DNA of 64,000 bases from Pantoea cypripedii (GTDB lineage: Bacteria > Pseudomonadota > Gammaproteobacteria > Enterobacterales > Enterobacteriaceae), in the NCBI RefSeq assembly GCF_011395035.1, contig NZ_CP024768.1, positions 2,083,286 through 2,147,285 on the forward strand, in the 5' to 3' direction. This document shows, in pieces, positions 59,855-64,000 of the stretch (the stretch's first letter is position 1; each line of letters begins with the position of its first letter). The position numbers and the translations under genes were made by a program. The notes under the pieces were generated by a model that ran no database searches, was not told the origin of the DNA, and saw nothing but the letters and a program-made list of their open reading frames with translations.

Positions 59855-61111
59855 TTAACGTTGAGCCAGAATTTGTTGTTCGTAATGGCGGACATCGCTC
59901 AGCCAGCTGGCATCTGCCGGTACGTCATGGCGCAGGCACCATGCTTCCCAGACCGCCTGCCACGGTAGCGATTTCTGTTCTTCCAGCAGCGCGAGGCGGG
60001 CGGTGTAATCCCCTGCACTTTCCAGCTTACGCAACTGATCCGTGGGTTCCAGCAGCGCACGCAACAGCGCTTTTTTAGCATTGCGCGTACCAATCACCCA
60101 GGCCGCAATGCGGTTGATGGAGGCATCAAAAAAGTCGAGGCCAATGTGGACTTTATCGAACAGTTTCTGGCGGGCGATTTCATTGGCGATGGCCTGAGTT
60201 TCGTCATCCAGCAGCACCACATGGTCGCTGTCCCAGCGCACCGGGCGGCTGACATGCAGGAGCAGGCGCGGCACATACAGCATGGCGGTAGAGATCTTGT
60301 CAGAGATCACTTCCGTCGGGTGGAAGTGGCCGGCATCCAGCGTCAGCGCGATCTGACGGCTACTGGCATATCCGAGACAGAACTCGTTAGAGCCAACGGT
60401 ATAACTCTCGGCACCGATGCCAAACAGTTTGCTTTCAACCGCATCGATATGATGGTGTGGATTGAGTTTTTCGCTGATGATCTCATCCAGCGCCGCCAGC
60501 AGTCGCTGACGCGGTGCCAGCCGATCCACCGTCAGATCTTTCATGCCATCCGGCACCCAGATGTTCATCACCGACGCCGTACCCAGCTGTTCGCCGAACG
60601 AAGCCGAAATACGGCGACTGGCCTTGCAGTGGTCAATCCAGAATTGGCGGATGCCCTTATCTGCATGCGCCAGAGTAAAACCGTCAGCACTCAGCGGATG
60701 TGAGAAACAGGTCGGGTTGAAATCCAGCCCCAGTTTGTTGCTCTTTGCCCACTCGACCCAGTTACTGAAATGTGCCGGTTCAATGGCATCGCGTTCCACT
60801 GGCTTGTCGCTTTCCAGATAGATAGCGTGCAGGTTGAGGCGTTTCGCTCCCGGAATCAGCGACATCGCTTTATCGAGATCCGCGCGCAACTCCTCAGCAT
60901 TACGCGCCCTGCCCGGGTAGTTACCGGTGGCCTGAATACCGCCGGTCAGGGCACCTTGCGGGTTCTCGAATCCACGCACGTCATCGCCCTGCCAGCAGTG
61001 CATCGACACCGGGATACCATCCAGTTGCGTCATTACCTGTTCCACATCCACGCCGATTGCGGTGTAGCGTTGTTTAGCCAGGTCAAAGGCCTGTTCAATC
61101 AGCTTTGTCAT
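59855..61111 (-). CDS. rhaA: L-rhamnose isomerase
   Basis: 418 aa (E. coli 419), a TIM-barrel metalloenzyme: VSMHCWQGDDVRGFEN, FNPTCFSHPLS, ESKLFGIGAESYTVGSNEF, DAGHFHPTEVISDK and WDSDHVVLLDDE. It converts L-rhamnose to L-rhamnulose. I start at 61111 (MTKLIEQ), 8 bp after AAGGA; a second in-frame ATG lies 2 codons upstream. It overlaps rhaB by 17 bp and lies 10 bp before rhaD. Confidence 0.95.
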   Translation of the reverse strand: MTKLIEQAFDLAKQRYTAIGVDVEQVMTQLDGIPVSMHCWQGDDVRGFENPQGALTGGIQATGNYPGRARNAEELRADLDKAMSLIPGAKRLNLHAIYLESDKPVERDAIEPAHFSNWVEWAKSNKLGLDFNPTCFSHPLSADGFTLAHADKGIRQFWIDHCKASRRISASFGEQLGTASVMNIWVPDGMKDLTVDRLAPRQRLLAALDEIISEKLNPHHHIDAVESKLFGIGAESYTVGSNEFCLGYASSRQIALTLDAGHFHPTEVISDKISTAMLYVPRLLLHVSRPVRWDSDHVVLLDDETQAIANEIARQKLFDKVHIGLDFFDASINRIAAWVIGTRNAKKALLRALLEPTDQLRKLESAGDYTARLALLEEQKSLPWQAVWEAWCLRHDVPADASWLSDVRHYEQQILAQR

Positions 61112-62576
61112 AAGCAAGTTCCTTAGCGGGTTGGCTCAGCGCGGCAAAACGTGCCTGGCTGGCACGAAAAGCGCTGTTGTTAAGTGGTTCGAATTTTTCT
61201 AACGGGAAGTTGTGGCTGATACAGCGACGCAGATCGGCCACATCACGCAGCTCACCGAGAGCGATCAACTGGCAGCCGACATTGCCCAGCGTCGAGGCTT
61301 CTACCGGTCCGGCAAACACCGGCAGCTGACAGGCATCGGCGCAAAGCTGGTTGAGCAACGGGTTCTGGCAACCCCCGCCAACCACATGCAGTTGACGCAA
61401 AGGTGCCGCACGTAACTGCCCGAGTTCGCTGGTCACCTGGCGATACAGCATCGCCAGGCTGTCAAAAATGGTGCGCGCCAGCGCCGCAGGCGACTGAGGG
61501 ACCGGCATATGGTGTTCCGCGCAGGCGTTCTGAATTTCCTGCACCATACTGGCGGGATTAATAAAGCGACTGGCGTTGGGATTGATCAGGGCGCGACAGG
61601 CGGGTTCATCCGCCGCCTGCTGAATTAATTCGCAAAGATCGCTGATTTGCAGTTCACTGCATACCCGCTGCAACAGCCACAGGCCCATGATATTTTTCAA
61701 TACCCGATAACCTTCTGCGCCACCTTCATTGGTGATATTGGCCTCCAGCGCGGCGCGGCTGACACAGGGTTGCAGGCTCTCAATACCCATCAATGACCAG
61801 GTTCCAGAGCTAAGATAGGCGGCATCCTCCTGCATTAAAGGCGTTGCCAGCACGGCACTGGCGGTGTCGTGAGTCGCTACCGCAATCACCGGAATGCGGT
61901 GGCCGCGGGGACTGGACCAAAAACCGACGGTGTTACCCGGTGCGGAGGGTTTGCCAAACCAGGACGCGTCCACCCCCGCCCAGGCCAGTAAATCCGGGTC
62001 CCATTCGCCACTGGTGATGTTCAGCAATTGGGTGGTAGTGGAGTTGGTGTATTCCCAGTTCATGTTGCCGGTCAATCGATAATGCAGGTAGTCCGGAATC
62101 ATCAACGCATGTGCGACCTGCGCCTGCCAGTCTGGCTGTTGCAGATGCAGGGCGCGCAGCTGATAAAGGGTGTTAAACGGCAGAAACTGAATGCCGGTGC
62201 GCTGATAAATAGCCTGTTTGCCGAGGTCGCTGATCGCCTGCGCCATCTGGCCGTCGGTACGGGCGTCGCGATAGCTCACTGCCTCGCCAACGCGTTGTCC
62301 GTCAGCATCCAGCAGCACCAGATCAACACCCCAGGTATCGATGCCGATGCTGTCCGGCACGATGCCTTCCTCATCCAGCTGTTGCAGCCCGCAACGTATC
62401 TCTAGCTCCAGACGATCCAGATCCCAGCAGTCATAACCGGCGCGAGACACGCGCTGATTAGCAAAACGACGCACTTCACGCAGGGTGATGCGCTGAGACG
62501 CGGGAGTCCATTGTGCGAGCATTACGCGCCCGCTGGATGCGCCTAAATCAATGGCAACAATGTTACGCATACTCAT
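61095..62576 (-). CDS. rhaB: Rhamnulokinase
   Basis: 493-aa FGGY-family kinase: AIDLGASSGRVML (phosphate 1), DSIGIDTWGVD, AVATHDTASAVLATPL, and HVVGGGCQNPLLNQL (adenosine). It phosphorylates L-rhamnulose at O1. Of three ATGs I take 62576, 10 bp after AGGA, giving MSMRNIV; 62570 is possible. First gene of rhaBADM, under the CRP/RhaS promoter at 62600-62701. Confidence 0.94.
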   Translation of the reverse strand: MSMRNIVAIDLGASSGRVMLAQWTPASQRITLREVRRFANQRVSRAGYDCWDLDRLELEIRCGLQQLDEEGIVPDSIGIDTWGVDLVLLDADGQRVGEAVSYRDARTDGQMAQAISDLGKQAIYQRTGIQFLPFNTLYQLRALHLQQPDWQAQVAHALMIPDYLHYRLTGNMNWEYTNSTTTQLLNITSGEWDPDLLAWAGVDASWFGKPSAPGNTVGFWSSPRGHRIPVIAVATHDTASAVLATPLMQEDAAYLSSGTWSLMGIESLQPCVSRAALEANITNEGGAEGYRVLKNIMGLWLLQRVCSELQISDLCELIQQAADEPACRALINPNASRFINPASMVQEIQNACAEHHMPVPQSPAALARTIFDSLAMLYRQVTSELGQLRAAPLRQLHVVGGGCQNPLLNQLCADACQLPVFAGPVEASTLGNVGCQLIALGELRDVADLRRCISHNFPLEKFEPLNNSAFRASQARFAALSQPAKELAYDKAD

Positions 62577-62606
62577 GGCGAGTTCTTCCTGTGATGAGAT
62601 GCGTAC

Positions 62607-62682
62607 AGAGTAAAAATCCTGCCGTCTGGTCACCTTCCCCTTACTGCCAGCACGCCAATCCCGCTGGCACCGTTACAAAGAT
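62607..62682 (-). promoter_or_regulatory. rhaBADM promoter with inverted RhaS half-sites
   Basis: On the minus strand, half-site ATCTTTGTAACGGTGCC (62666-62682) is followed after 17 bp by GGCAGTAAGGGGAAGGT (62632-62648). The second matches the E. coli rhaBAD half-site GTCAGTAACGAGAAGGT at 14 of 17 positions and the first keeps ATCTTT...GCC. E. coli spacing is 16 bp. TACTCT at 62607-62612 is a likely -10, placing the start near 62600. Confidence 0.7.
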
Positions 62683-62685
62683 GTT

Positions 62686-62701
62686 CGTGAGACAGCTCAC
62701 A
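62686..62701. promoter_or_regulatory. CRP site of the rha divergent promoter
   Basis: CGTGA-GACAGC-TCACA matches TGTGA-N6-TCACA at 9 of 10 arm positions. Its centre is 92-93 bp from the predicted rhaB start, the same distance as the CRP site in E. coli rhaBAD (-92.5). Confidence 0.75.
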
Positions 62702-62751
62702 GAACCCGCTAAGCGCCATGTTGTGAGCTTCGCCGCATTTTCCCGAACAAC

Positions 62752-62801
62752 ACGCGAGATCTTGAAAAATTGGCTATTTTCCTGCGTCGACTGGTTGAAA
62801 A
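62752..62801. promoter_or_regulatory. Candidate RhaR/RhaS half-sites for rhaSR
   Basis: CTTGAAAA (62761-62768) and GTTGAAAA (62794-62801) recur 33 bp apart, equal to one 17-bp half-site plus a 16-bp spacer. They lie 68-117 bp before rhaS, where RhaR acts in E. coli. Similarity outside the TTGAAAA core is low. Confidence 0.35.
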
Positions 62802-62868
62802 TTCAAGGTAAGGTACTCAGCGCCTGAGTAGACTCGGTTACGGTTTTGTTAATAATGAGAGGCGAACC

Positions 62869-63690
62869 ATGACCGTTTTACACAGCGCAGATTTTTTCCC
62901 CGCCGGGGATTACGCCATCGCCATTGAGCCGCGCGTGCCTCAGCAGGCGTTTCCGGAACATCACCATGATTTTCACGAAATTGTGCTGGTGGAACAGGGT
63001 TCAGGCATTCATGTGTTTAATGGTCAGCCGCAGGCGCTGTGTGCGGGTTGTGTGTGCTTCGTTCGCGACCATGATCGCCACCTTTATGAGCAAACCGATA
63101 ATCTGTGTCTGACCAACGTGTTGTACCGCAGCCCGGCGGCCTTCCGTTTTCTCTCCGGTCTGCAAGCTCTGCTGCCGCGCGAGGAGGATGGCAATTACGC
63201 TTCGCACTGGCGAATTAACCACAAGGTGATGGGCCAGGCCTTGCAGATTGTGACGCAGATGAATCAACCCGGCATCTGGTCACTGGAGAAACAGGCACGT
63301 CAGGAACAGTTGTTCCTGCAACTGCTGGTGTTGTTACGCGAGGCGGGTCACAACGATGACGCGCAGGATCAGGAAGCCCGGTTGCATCGGTTGCTTGACT
63401 GGCTGAATGAGCACTACAGTGAAGAAATTGGCTGGGAGGCACTGGCTGACCAATTTTCACTGTCGCTGCGCACCCTGCATCGCCAGATGAAGCAGCAAAC
63501 CGGGAATACGCCGCAGCGTTACCTCAACCGGTTGCGCTTGTTACAGGCGCGCCATCTGTTGCGGCACAGCGATTTGCGTATTACGGATATCGCCTTTCAG
63601 TGTGGATTTGGTGACAGCAACCATTTTTCCACCCTGTTCCGGCGGGAATTTGGCTGCGCGCCCAGAGCGGAGCGCCAGCAGATGTTGTAA
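62869..63690 (+). CDS. rhaS: Rhamnose-responsive activator RhaS
   Basis: 273 aa. N-terminal cupin (FPEHHHDFHEIVLVEQGSGIHVFNGQP) and C-terminal double HTH (LADQFSLSLRTLHRQMKQ; ITDIAFQCGFGDSNHFSTLFRREFG). It activates rhaBADM with L-rhamnose bound. The neighbouring rhaR follows 15 bp later. Length and block order match E. coli RhaS (278 aa). Confidence 0.94.
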   Translation: MTVLHSADFFPAGDYAIAIEPRVPQQAFPEHHHDFHEIVLVEQGSGIHVFNGQPQALCAGCVCFVRDHDRHLYEQTDNLCLTNVLYRSPAAFRFLSGLQALLPREEDGNYASHWRINHKVMGQALQIVTQMNQPGIWSLEKQARQEQLFLQLLVLLREAGHNDDAQDQEARLHRLLDWLNEHYSEEIGWEALADQFSLSLRTLHRQMKQQTGNTPQRYLNRLRLLQARHLLRHSDLRITDIAFQCGFGDSNHFSTLFRREFGCAPRAERQQML

Positions 63691-63705
63691 TCAGGAGTTA
63701 CCCTC

Positions 63706-64000
63706 ATGTCGCTAATATTGTCGCGCGAAGATTATTTCCCGGCACCTGCTCTGCCGATTGCGGTAGCGGAACGCCTGCCGCAGCCCTCCTTCCCGCCTCA
63801 TCGTCATGAGTTCAGTGAAATTGTTATTGTCTGGCGTGGCAACGGGCTACACGTGCTCAACGACCGGCCGTGGCTGATTACCTGTGGTGATGTGTTTTAT
63901 ATCCGCGACAACGACTGTCACAGTTATGACAGCGTCAATGATCTGGTGCTGGACAATATTCTCTACTGTCGAGACCGCTTTCATCTCGGACTGGACTGGA
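63706..64000 (+). CDS. rhaR: Rhamnose-responsive activator RhaR (5' part, runs off the window)
   Basis: 98 codons visible from an ATG 9 bp after AGGAG. The translation opens MSLILSREDYFP and continues with the RhaS-like cupin (PPHRHEFSEIVIVWRGNG, then DVFYIRDNDCHSY). Paralogous to rhaS and 15 bp after it, as in other enterobacteria, where RhaR activates rhaSR. The DNA-binding half lies beyond the edge. Confidence 0.9.
   Translation, partial: MSLILSREDYFPAPALPIAVAERLPQPSFPPHRHEFSEIVIVWRGNGLHVLNDRPWLITCGDVFYIRDNDCHSYDSVNDLVLDNILYCRDRFHLGLDW

Noticed and set aside
62737..62784. ATTTTCCC / ATTTTCCT direct repeat as RhaS half-sites for rhaB
   Set aside because: Their spacing is 39 bp rather than 33 and they point toward rhaS; the pair at 62632-62682 matches the E. 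coli rhaBAD sites far better.
1..64000. Prophage, insertion sequence or integrative element
   Set aside because: I found no integrase, transposase, capsid or conjugation gene, and no terminal repeats or tRNA junctions.

Overview
The window looks like chromosome from an enterobacterium of the Erwiniaceae, most likely Pantoea or a close relative. This is inferred from Enterobacterales gene content and order (dcp/ydfG, ynfA-ynfB-ynfD, ynfK-mlc-ynfL/ynfM, rhaBADM/rhaSR), moderate-to-high GC, and a Pantoea-like accessory set. I saw no rRNA, tRNA, insertion sequence, prophage or CRISPR array. Both edges cut genes: a fused amino-acid ABC permease/ATPase on the left and rhaR on the right.

1-8.7 kb: an amino-acid ABC transporter, an NAD(P)H-dependent FMN reductase, a small exported protein and a chloroperoxidase-type hydrolase. 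Then comes a sugar module of GH42 beta-galactosidase, GPH-family symporter and an AraC-like regulator whose arabinose-contacting residues are conserved.

8.9-21.8 kb: the most unusual part. A FixJ-type response regulator converges with a 1857-residue hybrid (degenerate Ser/Thr-kinase domain, AAA ATPase, GAF, PAS, histidine kinase). The hybrid gene sits in a probable operon with a CheY-like receiver, two XapX membrane proteins and an isochorismatase-family hydrolase. A divergent operon encodes an amidohydrolase with a Cys/His-rich tail, a DoxX protein, an MFS exporter fused to a monooxygenase-like domain, and a second chloroperoxidase-type hydrolase. The shared promoter carries two tandem 14-bp boxes of form TATMC-N4-GKATA. 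Near-copies of this pair lie upstream of the FMN reductase (2.7 kb) and upstream of a small AraC-family gene (25.6 kb), which suggests one dispersed regulon.

22-31 kb: pirin, intact gapC-type GAPDH, exported esterase with its AraC-type regulator, two GNAT acetyltransferases, a quinol-monooxygenase-like protein, AmpC beta-lactamase without ampR, a class I aldolase, a DHCW-type cupin, a class A/PAP2 acid phosphatase and a Cys-rich exported peptide.

31-41 kb: purine catabolism. hpxO, a guaD-xdhA-xdhB-xdhC operon with every junction overlapping, and a purine permease at 49 kb would take guanine through xanthine and urate to 5-hydroxyisourate. The guaD-xdh block and a chromosomal hok/sok toxin-antitoxin locus sit between dcp and ydfG, which are adjacent and divergent in E. 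coli.

42-58.7 kb: conserved ynf genes, a 14-TM drug exporter, an OsmU-type osmoprotectant ABC transporter, bioD2, the glucose repressor Mlc, YnfL/YnfM, cytochrome b561, SotB, a BhsA-like periplasmic peptide and a TetR regulator. REP-like palindromes (GTAGCGGCGCGATTTATCGC) occur at nine or more sites between 21.8 and 49.0 kb; in three places they supply the stop codon of the adjacent gene.

58.7-64 kb: the rhamnose regulon rhaBADM with divergent rhaSR. The rhaB promoter keeps an E. coli-like CRP/RhaS arrangement.
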